Position numbers and translations under genes: made by a program | The notes under the pieces: generated by a model | Databases searched by the model: none | The model's input: the letters and a program-made list of their open reading frames with translations, nothing else | What the model was told of the DNA's origin: nothing | NCBI RefSeq assembly: GCF_000182565.1 | Contig: NW_015971544.1 | Coordinates: forward strand, 1,061,041-1,125,040 | Source: Spizellomyces punctatus DAOM BR117 | Lineage: Eukaryota; Chytridiomycota; Chytridiomycetes; Spizellomycetales; Spizellomycetaceae | Length of the DNA stretch: 64,000 nt | Direction: 5' to 3' | Shown: one piece after another, positions 46,768-57,515 of the stretch | Numbering within the stretch: position 1 is the stretch's first letter | Layout of the letters: every line of letters starts with the position of its first letter

Positions 46768-48060
46768 CTATGATTCCGACTCACGACTCGACGCCATCAA
46801 TGTCAACCCACGAGATAGTTTGCCATCGTCGCCAGCCAGCTCCAAATACCGGCTCATGTCCCCTCGAAACGTTGCGTACACGTCCGGATCTGTTTCTGGG
46901 GACGGTGACAGGGATGCAGGGAGTTCCAACGTCTCCTCATGCGCTACGGCAATATTCGATCCTTTTTTTGAATCATAATGGATGAGTACATGGAGTTTGT
47001 TTATCACCGTTCCGAAAAAGTACTCACCCCAATCCTGCTCCTGCTCATCCCCAAGTTCAGACTCTTCCGCAACACTCTCATCATCACTACCCGCCACATC
47101 GCATAAACTTTCCATGCTCACACTAGCGTCCAAATTCGCAACCTGCCTACAAAGAGGACATAAAAACATGTCACCCTCACTCAACATCCCTTTCACGCAT
47201 TTAAAGTGGTAGCAATGCGAACAAGGAGCGAGGAAAAGTGCTTGGTAAGGACCTATCCCTGAGAGACAGATGCAGCAATCTTGGAGTTGGGCAGTGGGAG
47301 AGGGATCGCTTGTGGTGGAGTAGGGGTTGGCGAGTGTAAGGAGAGTGTGAAGGGTCTTTCGGAAACGGGTTGTGAGGTGGTTCTTTTTGAGAGTTGCACA
47401 GTGTGTTGGTGGGTGGATAATGGACAGTCTGAAAATCGGTGCTTTGTAAACTTCTGCTCATGGGGAACATAATAATAAGTTTCCAATGGTAAAAAACACC
47501 AAACCAGACTCCTTGACACCATTTTTACCTTCACTCCTCCCTTGATAGTCCACTCCCATTTGAATCACATCCCCACTCTTGACCGGATAAGGCCGACTTT
47601 CCTTCCCACTCGGACTCAACCTCAACCGATTCAAAAACGTTCCAGAACTACTTGCAGTGTCCTTTAAATACACCTGCCCATCCCTCCCGATCCAAAATTC
47701 GGCATGATGGCGGGAGACGACCTTTGATTTAAAGTAAATGTAATCGGTTTGTCGAGACGAGGGCGAGGATGGGAGGAGCACGCCTGCGGCCGTTGTTGCT
47801 TGTTTGTGGGGGGTTGTGGTGGGTTCGCGAACTTGTCGGCCAAGTCTGATAGGAACATTGTCCTGCAGCTCACGTTCGATGGGATCCGTGCCCGTTGTCG
47901 GGGATGTTGGTTGTGGTGTAAGAAGGATACGAATGCTCTCAGAAGGGGTTGGTGTATCGGGTGGTGACCTGCATCCAAGTGCAACGGTGCGTAGAAAGCG
48001 GAGGGGATTCCGACTCTCGTTGCTTCCTTGGAGAAATGGCGGCGATAATACTGATGGCAT
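46768..48060 (-). CDS. DMA1: FHA-RING E3 ubiquitin ligase, Dma1/Dma2 type
   Basis: Three exons, complement(46768..46961, 47028..47453, 47505..48060), encode 391 aa. The FHA domain spans roughly residues 70-210: NVPIRLGRQVRE, KSKVVSRHHAEFW, DTASSSGTFLNRLRLS and SGDVIQMGVDYQG give the phosphothreonine-binding Arg, Ser and Asn positions. The C-terminal RING is DCCICLSGIGPYQALFLAPC then SHCYHFKCVKGML and FLCPLCRQ, a C3H2C3-type arrangement. An acidic tail follows. Dma proteins act in the spindle-position checkpoint and septin/cytokinesis control by recognising phosphorylated targets; this role is carried over from yeasts. The gene is tail to tail with catalase, 173 bp apart. Confidence 0.93.
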
Positions 48061-49519
48061 GGCGAGAAATTGGAGGCAGTAAGTGATTAATCTACCTAAT
48101 TGATGTCCACTTTATTATTGTTTTTAAAAAAAAAAATACCCCCGACACGCAGCAGCAAAAGCAACACGCTGTGCGCAATCCCTCAGTGTAAACTTCACGA
48201 TCGGGCCAAAAAAATGGGCAACGAAACCCTCAATGACGACGACCAAGGGCACGGGTACAAACACCCCGATCCCATCGGACATTTAATCTGTAGATACTTG
48301 CCCATGTGTTATGAGCAGGTGTTTGCGACTTGATACCACTGGACGAGATGTCAAAAGTTAAAATGTAGACTACAGTTCGTGGACCCTAATCCACACTTGG
48401 AATCTCAAGTTACATAGCGGAACATACACGGATGTGATATCACAACCTTAGTCTTCGACTGCAAAACGGCTCTAGTCTGATTGTCCATCACCCCTATTAT
48501 CTACCAATGTACAACGTTTTCTGTTTGTTCCTGACCGATTCGACTCGTCTCTGATTCAAGAATCAGCAAAGGACGTTCGCGCGAAATCCGGCCGGATTTC
48601 GCCAACGTGTACCAAACTTTGTCCTGAGTGCAGGCATTCCGGATGACCACGACGACGATTTTAAGCATTTCCTGTCATGTCAGGTTGAGGTTGGATGGAG
48701 CTGCGTTCCCGTAATCATTCTGGAAGGAATAACGAATAGAAACGCAAGAAGGAGATGCTTACTATAAGAACATTAAGGGCGCTCTTCAGTGCACTGGTGT
48801 GTGCGGTCCGTTACACTTGGCTCCCACTCTGGTAGACATCTAGAGTATCCGGGACATAGGTTATTAGCCTACACCAGCAAAGCGCCCACAAAATATGCAA
48901 ACTCGGAGGTTCGGAATCGCATATCGTAGCGGAGTTGACCTCAATTGAAAAGTAAATAAAAGCCATTTTGTCGAACGCCTCAAATAAATTCACACAGTTA
49001 TCTTAATTTTACATAAACCATCAAGAAATACTACATCTCCTTGCCAATGATATAAACTATCTATAATAAATAACCAACAAACTACTAAAACTAATGTGGT
49101 TACTCTACTTGAAAATGATTTTTCTATTTAGATACTCCAGCATCCTATTATCCAGGCTAAATCTAGAATTCATCCTCGGAATTGAACCCCCAAGTTACCG
49201 CATTCAACAATAGTATTTGGTCCAGAGAAATCATGGTCTGGGCATCTCGCCAGTAGACTCTGATGAGCCTGTTTTCGGGCCGACCGGACGCTCCTAAAAG
49301 GGGACCCCCTCGGTCCCATTTCCTCCTTCTTTCCTCTCTCCCCATCCTCTTTCCTACAACACAACCCCTCGTTTCTACAAAGACTCACTCGAACTTCAAA
49401 CCTGCTTCAAAATACATTTGCTTATTATCATATATCGGCACCCGATCGTCTCAACGGATTTGCCCCGGGCCACTTTTTCCGTTTCTGTCGAGTTCCCCAC
49501 CCGCTAGTGTGTCGCACCG
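48061..49519. other. Non-coding interval with a perfect palindrome
   Basis: About 1.45 kb between two outward-facing starts with no supported gene. It contains inverted repeats at 48551..48566 and 48581..48602. Confidence 0.45.
48551..48602. repeat. Two adjacent inverted repeats
   Basis: The first is CTGATTC, two bases, GAATCAG (48551..48566). The second is an exact 22-bp palindrome: 48581..48591 (GCGAAATCCGG) followed directly by its complement 48592..48602. They are 14 bp apart. Confidence 0.8.
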
Positions 49520-51238
49520 ATGGGCATGCGGTCAATACTTTTGCTCATGCTAATGTCGTGGGCCAATGCCTCTTCAACTCCTCAAGTTTGCACTTTTGCT
49601 TCGCTCAGCGATTGCAATTCCTACTCGGGATCCAACTGTACGGGGATTGACCAGTTGCCCTCTGGTATAGGAGGAACATGTGCAAAGAATGATCCACCAC
49701 GGCTTTTCTTGTCGAGTGATAAAGTGTGCAGCACATACCCAGAATGCAATGCGACGACACAGGCAACATCCAGTGGAGATCCGTTGACTATCAATGGCCA
49801 AGCATACGTGGTTTCAGCGGGCACTACTCTCACTCAATGTCCCAATGATGGGTGCACGCAAGTGTTGTCGGCAGGAATGTCTCCGGGGAAAACAAAAGTA
49901 GGGGGAAGCATCCAGACCTTGACAGCTACCTCCCTGACTGGGGTATCATATGTTGTGGTGGGGCCTGATGCGTATATTACCTCTGACAATGGTGCAACAT
50001 TCTACAAGTCGACTTCCAACCCACCGTCTCTCAGCGGCTTCACAATTGATACAGGCAAAGAAATCATTTCAAGCACCGCTACTCAATCCCAAGCTAGCTA
50101 CAACTACGCTCCTTCAAACGCAGACGACTTTGTCCGGGACCAAAACACTTGCAATTTCGCCATTCGCTTCACTCAGGGAGGTTTCAGTACGTTCGCTGGG
50201 ACCACCATATTGGTTTGGAGAGGATCAAATACTCAGTGGTTGGTCTCAAGTAGCGACTGCCCAAGTGCTCTGGCAAATAGCAATTGGAGCAGCCGCTATG
50301 TGCAGACTTTTAGGGTCTTCATCGACTCCAACAATAACGGCATAGCCTACCTGACCGACACGGGCATTCTTTACAAAATGACCGGTGGGTCGTGGACTTT
50401 GGTCACCGATACGGCCGGCTGTCTGGCCAACGGCAGGACATACTTTAAGATCTCGGGTACCTACAAGGTATACAACTCTGGGACTTGCCTCTTGGATACC
50501 GCTTCCACCCTAACGGGGACTCCCGCATACGACTTCACTTACGGCTCCCTTACCCTTTCGCCACAGCAGCCGACATCAGCAATCAGACTTGTCTCCAAAA
50601 TGGAACGACCTATGGGAAGCTCAGTGGCACTGTGGCGAACCCCCACTCTGAACTTGTTCTCCTCCCCCTCGTGCGCTCCCAATCCGACAGTCAATGCCAC
50701 CACTATTCTCAGCGATTTGATCTCCACTTGTGACACTCTGAATGCAGGCGACTACGCGATCAGCGGGAATGCGATTGTAAAGTTTGTAAACTCCAGCTTC
50801 GCCTGCAGCAGCCCTGACTGCATCGACATTGGGGACTGTCAGACGGATTCGTGTCTTTACCGTGAAGGTCAAATGGCCGGCAATGTGAGCTGCTCGGCAG
50901 GAGGTGGCATCGTGAAGGGTATGATCTACGTCGAAGACCCACCTACCCCTGACCCAACAAGTACCCCTGACCCAACGTCTACCGCTAACCCAACAAGTAC
51001 CGCTAACCCAACTGCCACACCTACTCCTCTAATCACAACAAAACTCAGTGGAGGAAAAATTGCAGCAGCTACCGTAACGCCAATCGTAGGACTATCGGCA
51101 GCTATGGGTGCAATGTTTTATATGAAAGCCGTTAAGGCGAAAGCTGTAAAGACTAATACTAAACAGGAGGGAAAAAGTACTGAAGAGGAGGGCAAAAATA
51201 CTGAACGGGTGCCAGAGATCAGTGAAACTCCTGTTTAA
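49520..51238 (+). CDS. Secreted or membrane-anchored cysteine-rich protein of unknown function
   Basis: Single exon of 572 aa, unusual among the intron-rich genes here. It begins with a signal peptide (MRSILLLMLMSWANA, predicted cleavage about residue 18). The ectodomain is rich in Ser, Thr, Asn and Cys with many N-glycosylation sequons, and contains a WRGSNTQWLVSS segment and several DC/CP pairs. A Pro/Thr stalk of five 6-residue repeats (PTSTPD, PTSTAN type) precedes a C-terminal hydrophobic helix (VTPIVGLSAAMGAMFYM) and a short Lys/Glu-rich cytosolic tail. This is the layout of a type I surface protein. I do not recognise the ectodomain; it may be specific to chytrids. Confidence 0.75.
   Translation: MGMRSILLLMLMSWANASSTPQVCTFASLSDCNSYSGSNCTGIDQLPSGIGGTCAKNDPPRLFLSSDKVCSTYPECNATTQATSSGDPLTINGQAYVVSAGTTLTQCPNDGCTQVLSAGMSPGKTKVGGSIQTLTATSLTGVSYVVVGPDAYITSDNGATFYKSTSNPPSLSGFTIDTGKEIISSTATQSQASYNYAPSNADDFVRDQNTCNFAIRFTQGGFSTFAGTTILVWRGSNTQWLVSSSDCPSALANSNWSSRYVQTFRVFIDSNNNGIAYLTDTGILYKMTGGSWTLVTDTAGCLANGRTYFKISGTYKVYNSGTCLLDTASTLTGTPAYDFTYGSLTLSPQQPTSAIRLVSKMERPMGSSVALWRTPTLNLFSSPSCAPNPTVNATTILSDLISTCDTLNAGDYAISGNAIVKFVNSSFACSSPDCIDIGDCQTDSCLYREGQMAGNVSCSAGGGIVKGMIYVEDPPTPDPTSTPDPTSTANPTSTANPTATPTPLITTKLSGGKIAAATVTPIVGLSAAMGAMFYMKAVKAKAVKTNTKQEGKSTEEEGKNTERVPEISETPV
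50940..51021 (+). repeat. Pro/Thr stalk coding repeat (about 18 nt)
   Basis: Unit CCAACAAGTACCCCTGAC and variants, about four to five copies, encoding PTSTPD/PTSTAN. It forms the likely O-glycosylated stalk of the surface protein. Confidence 0.7.
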
Positions 51239-51877
51239 AAAGTAATAATATGCGACTTTTTTTGCAATACAGAGTGTCACTTTGTTAAGCATTGATTCAG
51301 AAATGCTTCATTTGCTACATGGCTGGCATTTTAACATTTGCATTGTCGTGGTCGATGCGTCTCTGATAATGAAATGCTGTTAACCGATAGTCCCGATGAA
51401 TCATAAAGTCAGATTATCAGGAACAAGCACCTCATTCCTTGTAACATGAACAAATTGGCGATGTTTTCCAACAAAAATAAACAGGGAAGTACTTTTTCTG
51501 AAAAAAGGAGGATATCCAGGCGCGATGATTCAAAGTGAACGTTTCAAGGAACCCCGGAAGCCTTAAAGAGCGACATAATTTTAAGCTCATTCCTGCATAT
51601 CGAGATGAGAAACGTCCCATTTGGAAAGTGGGCAGGTAACAGTTACCATTTTCATACCGACTTCCCAGAAAAGGGAGAACGCTAGCAGATTATACTCCGA
51701 ACCTAGGACTTCCTTCCACAGGACGACCTGTTCGTAATCGATGTTGATGCCAAACCGCCAGCGCAAAGATGCATGTCTGGTCATTACTCTACTTGAACGG
51801 GAATTGAGGATTTTGGCACTGCATGATTCCACCTTCCAAAAAGGCTGGCCGGAACGAAATACCAATGGCAAACTGAC
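51239..51877. other. Intergenic spacer
   Basis: 639 bp with no supported gene on either strand. Confidence 0.4.
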
Positions 51878-52588
51878 TTGCATGTCCACGATATTGCAAA
51901 TCTGCCAGAATGGATTCTAGACAATATTTTGGCAACAATGGCAAAAGACAAGCAACATTTTCTTGAATCAAGTGGATGGCTTTCACCGCCGACCCTGCTA
52001 AACAACCACGAAATTGAAAACAAAGTGGTCGCTCTGTTGAAAAAAAAAAGTGAATGGTGGCAAGACTGCTTTAGCCTGTCCAAACCAGATGAGAACAATA
52101 TCGTTTGTATTGCGGCAACAGCGCCGTATAATGCAAGTTGTGTGTGGCGGACGACATGTTAAGAACAGTAATCATCCATTTTTTAGTCAACAACGGCGGC
52201 ATTCTGAAATTCATCTGTCGTTCTGGCAGAGATTCTGAGGGAAACCCGTTTCTCCGGCATATTTCCACTCATGTCTTTTCTGATGAAATCCAGAATAATT
52301 GGCTAATTGCGTGTGGAAGTGAAAAGGGTGCGAGCGATTATTTCCAATGGTTTGTATCCTGACTATGTGAAATACGATTTGATGTTGGTTACGATGAAAA
52401 CAACTTGGCGTGTTGAAACAAAGGTAGAGGAGACCGCCTGCGGGAATTACGTTTTGCAACATCCTGCGGAAACATATTGCAGTCAATCGCAAAGCAATTG
52501 AAGCATGCCTTGAGTCCTCTTTAAAAGAATATGTCTTTGAGACTTTCACAATTTGGGAATACCAAAACATAAGATAGGAATAACTTGT
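51878..52588 (+). pseudogene. Probable decayed protein-coding gene of unknown family
   Basis: Protein-like sequence runs through three frames without usable splice sites between them. Frame A (51878..52162) reads ANLPEWILDNILATMAKDKQ-like globular sequence up to VWRTTC and stops. Frame B (52138..52362) continues VNNGGILKFICRSGRDSEGN and DEIQNNWLIACGSEKGASDY. Frame C (52307..52501) continues YPDYVKYDLMLVTMKTTWRV. A last piece in frame A reads CLESSLKEYVFETFTIWEYQ. The composition is unlike random translation. Shifts and stops suggest decay rather than introns, though an unusual intron arrangement is possible. No family recognised. Confidence 0.4.
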
Positions 52589-52874
52589 CAAGATCGACAT
52601 GTATCCTTACTTTTATGATTCGCTTGGCAGCTCAACCGATTTATACCTCGAGAGACTAACTACTTCACAACGCGTAGGAACAGAACATGGAGCTGCATTC
52701 AAGTACAACCTACATAGTGTGGAGGCGATTGAAAAGGGCACTAGGACCCATTATTATCCGGATTAATCCGGTTAATCATATCGCATAATCAGAACCCCCC
52801 TCTATCGCTCAGATTGGTGTGGCATGTATTGTAATGTTTTTTTTTAAACTGCGGTGAGGCGCATGCCAAAGGTC

Positions 52875-52880
52875 TATAAA
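52875..52880 (+). promoter_or_regulatory. TATA box
   Basis: TATAAA within GGTCTATAAAAGGGG, followed by a pyrimidine-rich stretch. It lies 153 bp upstream of the ATG at 53028 and has the look of a strong core promoter. Confidence 0.45.
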
Positions 52881-52942
52881 AGGGGAGCCTTTTCCCTCTT
52901 TCCTCTTTACCCATCCTCGACTCGAAGCATCTGCGCAACGCT

Positions 52943-53017
52943 CATTGCGACCCACATTGCAACCTCATAGCGACCCACATTGCAACCTCATAGCGACCCA
53001 CACAACCTCATCGCGAC
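52943..53017 (+). repeat. 23-nt direct repeat in a putative 5' leader
   Basis: Unit ATTGCAACCTCATAGCGACC plus CAC, about three copies with the last shortened, between the TATA box and the next ATG. Confidence 0.75.
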
Positions 53018-53027
53018 TCGGTCAACC

Positions 53028-53412
53028 ATGAGAACGCCGATGTGGTGGTGTCGAGGACCTCGACCGCCCGACAGCAACCGTGATCAGAACCAGCGGCAAC
53101 CAATCGGATCCGATAACAAAACCTACTATTATACTGCCACATTAGTTGAGCTTGGTTGGTATGTATCGATGGCATTTCTTGGATTTCTTGTCATCGGGTC
53201 ACCTCGCTGACATGCAGTTTTTTTTAGTCTCCAAGCCTTGTCACTGAAAATCCACCAGCTTGTGACGCTGCCCAGTCGATTCGCTCCTGGTTGCAAGAGT
53301 CTGGCTTCAATGCCATCAAGAGTTCTGGATCAAGGCCTAGTAGGGACCGCGTGTGGTGGTGGGCAGTTATCCGGTTAGAACAACCGTTACGTATTGCGTG
53401 TATAATTGCCTA
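53028..53412 (+). CDS. Small orphan ORF with a possible intron
   Basis: ATG-initiated frame beginning MRTPMWWCRGPRPPDSNRDQ, possibly spliced from about 53152 (GTTGGT donor) to an acceptor (TTTTTTTAG) near 53228 and continuing through SIRSWLQESGFNAIKSS to a stop at 53412. Both halves look somewhat protein-like, and a TATA box and repeat-bearing leader precede it. No family is recognised, and the splice is unproven. Confidence 0.3.
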
Positions 53413-55330
53413 GTAGTAGTTAGTTAGGTTTTCCGAACCGGTTGTCGCGCGGTTTATTCCCTGGTGTAGTAGCTAGTGCCAGTTTCTGTCACCTCTACAC
53501 TAAGAAAACTATACCAAGAGCTAGTTTCAATTTCATCACCCAATATGCAGATGGCGGGCGAGAGTTGAATAAAAGAATTCAAGACATGTGGGTACAAATA
53601 CCCCATCAATCGTTAACTTTCAATAGCAGTAACGTCAGTTCTGAGTGACTACATTACATTGACTTTCAAAGCAGTATGTTCCCTTTCTAATCTAAAATCC
53701 ATCCTGGTCGTATTGAACGTCGTTCGCACCCTAATCAGTTGCATCAGCAACCCACAACTTTTCGTTGTCAAACCTCGCATGTCTAGAATCATGTCTAGAA
53801 TGACTCTAGTACCAGAATCTCCCCCTCAGTGTTGCCTATGCGACCCTGACGACGAGGGAGCGCCAATATTTGTCTGTCCATCCGGCCCCTTCCAACTAGG
53901 TAAATATTGCTTTGAGAAATTCAGGTTCAAAAAGCAAGTGCTCGATATTCTACCGGGCTAAAATGAGAAAAAATCTGTAGAACAATTGGACTAGAGTATC
54001 CTCGACATGTAACCACTTGCGAACAGGTTTCAAAGCCATCGAGTCCAGCCTTACTGAATGGCAGCCTTGAATCCGATCCCCGGGCAAACATAAAAAAACA
54101 GCCTTACTGAGCATACAGGATTCAAAGTTTGTGGTATTCGCGATTAGAAAGGAGATGAGGATACCCATCAACTACATAAAAGATGGTGGAATACATCAAA
54201 ATCATTTTGACGAGGAAAACTGGTCATGGCCTCTTTGACCTCTTCGATGTTCTAGAAGTACGTAGTGTGAGATTGTGGACCATGTTTGGCACTCTTCAGG
54301 ACACTCTCATTAGTCTGGACTGGGTTGTCGAAGGTGATGACGCCAAGTGGTCATGTTGTGCCATATTGATGGCATTCATATTGGAAAGACCAGCACATGC
54401 AACAAGCCATAATTGTCAGATATAATAATAAATTCGGGAAATCCTCTTGGAGAACCCGATCTAGGTAAATAATTTCGCTAGTTGAATTTGTTTTGGGAGG
54501 AAATCTCACAGACTATATTATCAAAGGCAGATATCCTTCTTTCGATGCTGCTATCAAGCTCATAGTCTGGATGCCCTCTATGTGCAGGATTTACTAGATA
54601 TCCTAGTCGCTTCTTGCTGTAGACGCCGATGAACAGGCACCAACCGAACCATAACCCAAAATCCCCTTCCATCTGTTGACGTCGGTATATTGGGCACCAC
54701 AAAACTAGCCATTATTTCCCTATGGATTTTGCATATTCTACTGAACTGAACAAATGGACAAATCACAAATTAATTAAAAAAGGTCCACACATTTCGTCGA
54801 TATAAAGCCTCCTTTACGCCTAGATGCCATTGTGTCGCACCTTGCCGTCCTCAATGTGGATCAAGAGATGCTTCCGTCGTCTATCATCAGTGATGACCAC
54901 AGAACCTTTATTGCTCCTGATATGATGGAACGAGTATACATGAAAGTAACTGGATTTTCCCAAAAAGATCCCGCCAAGCTACTAGTAATAGGTGGGGGGA
55001 TGGCCCTTGTAAATATGACGAAACCTGTTTCTGTTCCAGCCGTCCTTTGATGCCTAGCATTCGCCATCCTGCCAATCGCTCTTTATTTCTCGCTATCTTT
55101 TACTCCCTTAATCCATAGACTATATTTACTTGATTGCAAAGTACAACCTTGGGAGAAAGGGTACAGAGCGCCCGATACTGCAGCCATTTGCGGATACTCG
55201 TGATGGACAGTGTGGAGGTATAGGACGACGCTGTGGGTTGACAAGAATATTGGGCGATTGCAAAAAATCGCAGGGAGACTATAGATGATATTCATCCTCG
55301 TAAAACTCTGAGGCTCTGTCACTGTAACGA
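53413..55330. other. Gene-poor, AT-rich interval before the tRNA
   Basis: No gene that I can support. Short frames at 53659..53961 (Cys-rich C-terminal half) and 54183..54425 exist but have no homology signal. A short direct repeat ATGTCTAGAATC/ATGTCTAGAATG lies near 53779..53803. Confidence 0.4.
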
Positions 55331-55403
55331 GGGCCTATGGCCCAATGGATAAGGCGCCTGACTACGGATCAGGAGATTCCAGGTTCGAATCCTGGTAGGC
55401 TCG
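55331..55403 (+). tRNA. tRNA-Arg (anticodon ACG)
   Basis: 73 nt, no intron. Acceptor arm GGGCCTA pairs with TAGGCTC (one G-T pair), with discriminator G. The anticodon stem CCTGA/TCAGG encloses loop CTACGGA, giving anticodon ACG, read as ICG for CGU, CGC and CGA arginine codons. The T arm holds GGTTCGAATCC (B box, 55382..55392) and the D arm holds TGGCCCAATGG (A box). CCA is not encoded, as expected for a nuclear eukaryotic tRNA. Confidence 0.96.
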
Positions 55404-55427
55404 TGCATATGCTCCAAAGCGTCCAAA

Positions 55428-55435
55428 TTTTTTTT
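55428..55435 (+). terminator. RNA polymerase III terminator of the tRNA
   Basis: Run of eight T residues starting 25 nt after the mature 3' end. Confidence 0.75.
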
Positions 55436-57515
55436 AATAATCTCTGTTGGGTTCACACTTTTTGCCCGTTTCTGTACTTTGGTTTTCTGCGAGCCGGCGC
55501 ATCAGATGGGAACGAAAAGAAAGCCAAGTGTTGTGATGGATGAGTTTTTTCATGGATATGCATATGTGTAGATGCGGATGCTTCGTAGTTTTATTTCTCA
55601 ATACATGTAGAGAAGGATTTATTGGCATTGCTACCTATCCAAACTCGTGCGTTTTAGAGAGCGGTTTGAATGATTCTTTTTGATGAACCTTTGACGAAAA
55701 AGTCAATTCAAACATGGCAGTGAATAGGAACAAAACAAGTACGGTAAAGCTATTCAACTTTTTCAACTCTTTGTTTTTGTGATTAGAGTTTGCGATGAGA
55801 TGCAGTGCAGTTAGGGCAGTAACTAGTTGGCTACAACGACAACAAGAGTTTAGAAGTAGTTTACAAGAAAAATTGGAATTCTGAATTGTAAGAATTGTAA
55901 ATGGACGGAGAGGAATATACTTGTTAAACTTGATCTGAACGGATAGAGTGTTTTTCTTTTTGTTTCTGCCGGTCATTTTACAGAGTGTCGAGTTTCCAAA
56001 AATGCTTTTTTTGCAATGAACCTTTGAAATCGACCAAGGTAGCCCCCCCCCCCCCCCCCCCCTCATCCGCCATCCCATCCAAACCCTATTTGATATCCTT
56101 ATTTAATAATTAGAAAAAGGATATCCCTTAATCTCTCCGTTGGTCAACAGTTTAAAGTTTACCTATCCAACAAAACCGAATCTGCGTAATATATTTGGAC
56201 TGTACGAAAATCCAACCCCTGTCCCAACCTGCTTAAAAAGACTTTCGTACTTTTTGCCCATACATGGTCTCCTATTCAACTGTACCTATGCATAGCAAAA
56301 GGAAAAATAATGACCAAGAAACTTTTGAGAAATAATAATAGAAAAAGACCATTCAGTTTCAAAACTGAGTTGCCTATCACATACAGCCTAGATTTGATTA
56401 TAACCTAGATTCGTAAGACGATACCTTTCATTATTGCAAAAGACTATTTGGGCATTAACAGAGTCGACTAGTGATCACCAAAACAAAACTACGTTATTCA
56501 AAACTGTGCAAACACAAAAAACTTGGGTTTTAAAAAAGTATAGTCTATAAAGAACCAAGAACGGTTTTCCTTCTTCCCTAATGCTTCGTGTTTCTTCAAG
56601 ACTAGACGATTTGCGAATACGGTCAACCAAGAGAAAAAAGTACATGCGGACATCCTCCTTCAGGTAAAGAACAAGACACTGGTTGACGGACGGCGGGTTC
56701 TGCAGTCACTAGAGGGGTAGGAGGCGGGGGCTTCTTTGAATTACATGGCTGTTTATAGAGAGAGAGAATGTGTGAAGGTGAGTTCCGTCTTTTGTAGGTT
56801 TGCCTGGCGCACTAAAATAAACCAAATGTTAATGTTGTTTAAAAGATATTGATCGACCAGGCTGGAATAACAATGAACGAACAGTACAACCTGAGGTGAC
56901 AGTTAGCGATACATAGTTTATTTTTTTTTTTAGAACATGGTGAGTTTAACTCGATCAGAGCAGACATTTTATTTACAACTTACAACAACAAGAAAACTCT
57001 CGACGTCAAATCGACACCGGATGACTATTTCATCGGAGCATTGGTAGGCATACCCAATGAATAGAATGCAGTCAGCGTCAAAATACGAACGTAAGTGTAC
57101 TTGTAAAGACATGTCTGTTTCCACATTTGCAATATAAAGCACAGAACACTCAAATACGCACACAATATAATGGTAAAAAAACATGATAATAAAATAAGAT
57201 ACAAGAATTATAAATCAAGAGTCTGTAAAACACCAAAGTAAAACAAGGAAAAAAAAAAAAGAATCATGTCCATGCTCATGTAAAGCCCCACTACACAAAC
57301 TATCCATGCAAACGCCCGAAAAGCGAATGATAAAACACACTATTTGGAACAAAAAGTGTCCAAAAAAGAAAAAATTGCCCGTACCAGCCGGTCAAAAAAG
57401 TGAGAAAACACCGTCCCAATTTCCTCCCTCCTACATGGAGCTAAGGGTGTCGCAACAGAAAGTGTCCATTTAAATAATATATAGATAAACCCAAATGTTG
57501 CCGTGTTCATGTGCA
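55436..57515. other. Long AT-rich non-coding interval with poly-C tract
   Basis: About 2.1 kb, with many A/T runs and no supported gene. Contains a run of about 20 C at 56043..56062. The right part likely includes the 3' UTR of the homeobox gene. Confidence 0.5.
56043..56062. repeat. Poly-C homopolymer (about 20 nt)
   Basis: Uninterrupted C run in an AT-rich setting; the exact length may be a sequencing estimate. Confidence 0.85.

Noticed and set aside
54832-55050. 72-aa ORF before the tRNA
   Set aside because: Begins at GTG; no homology, no splice partners, no promoter signal.
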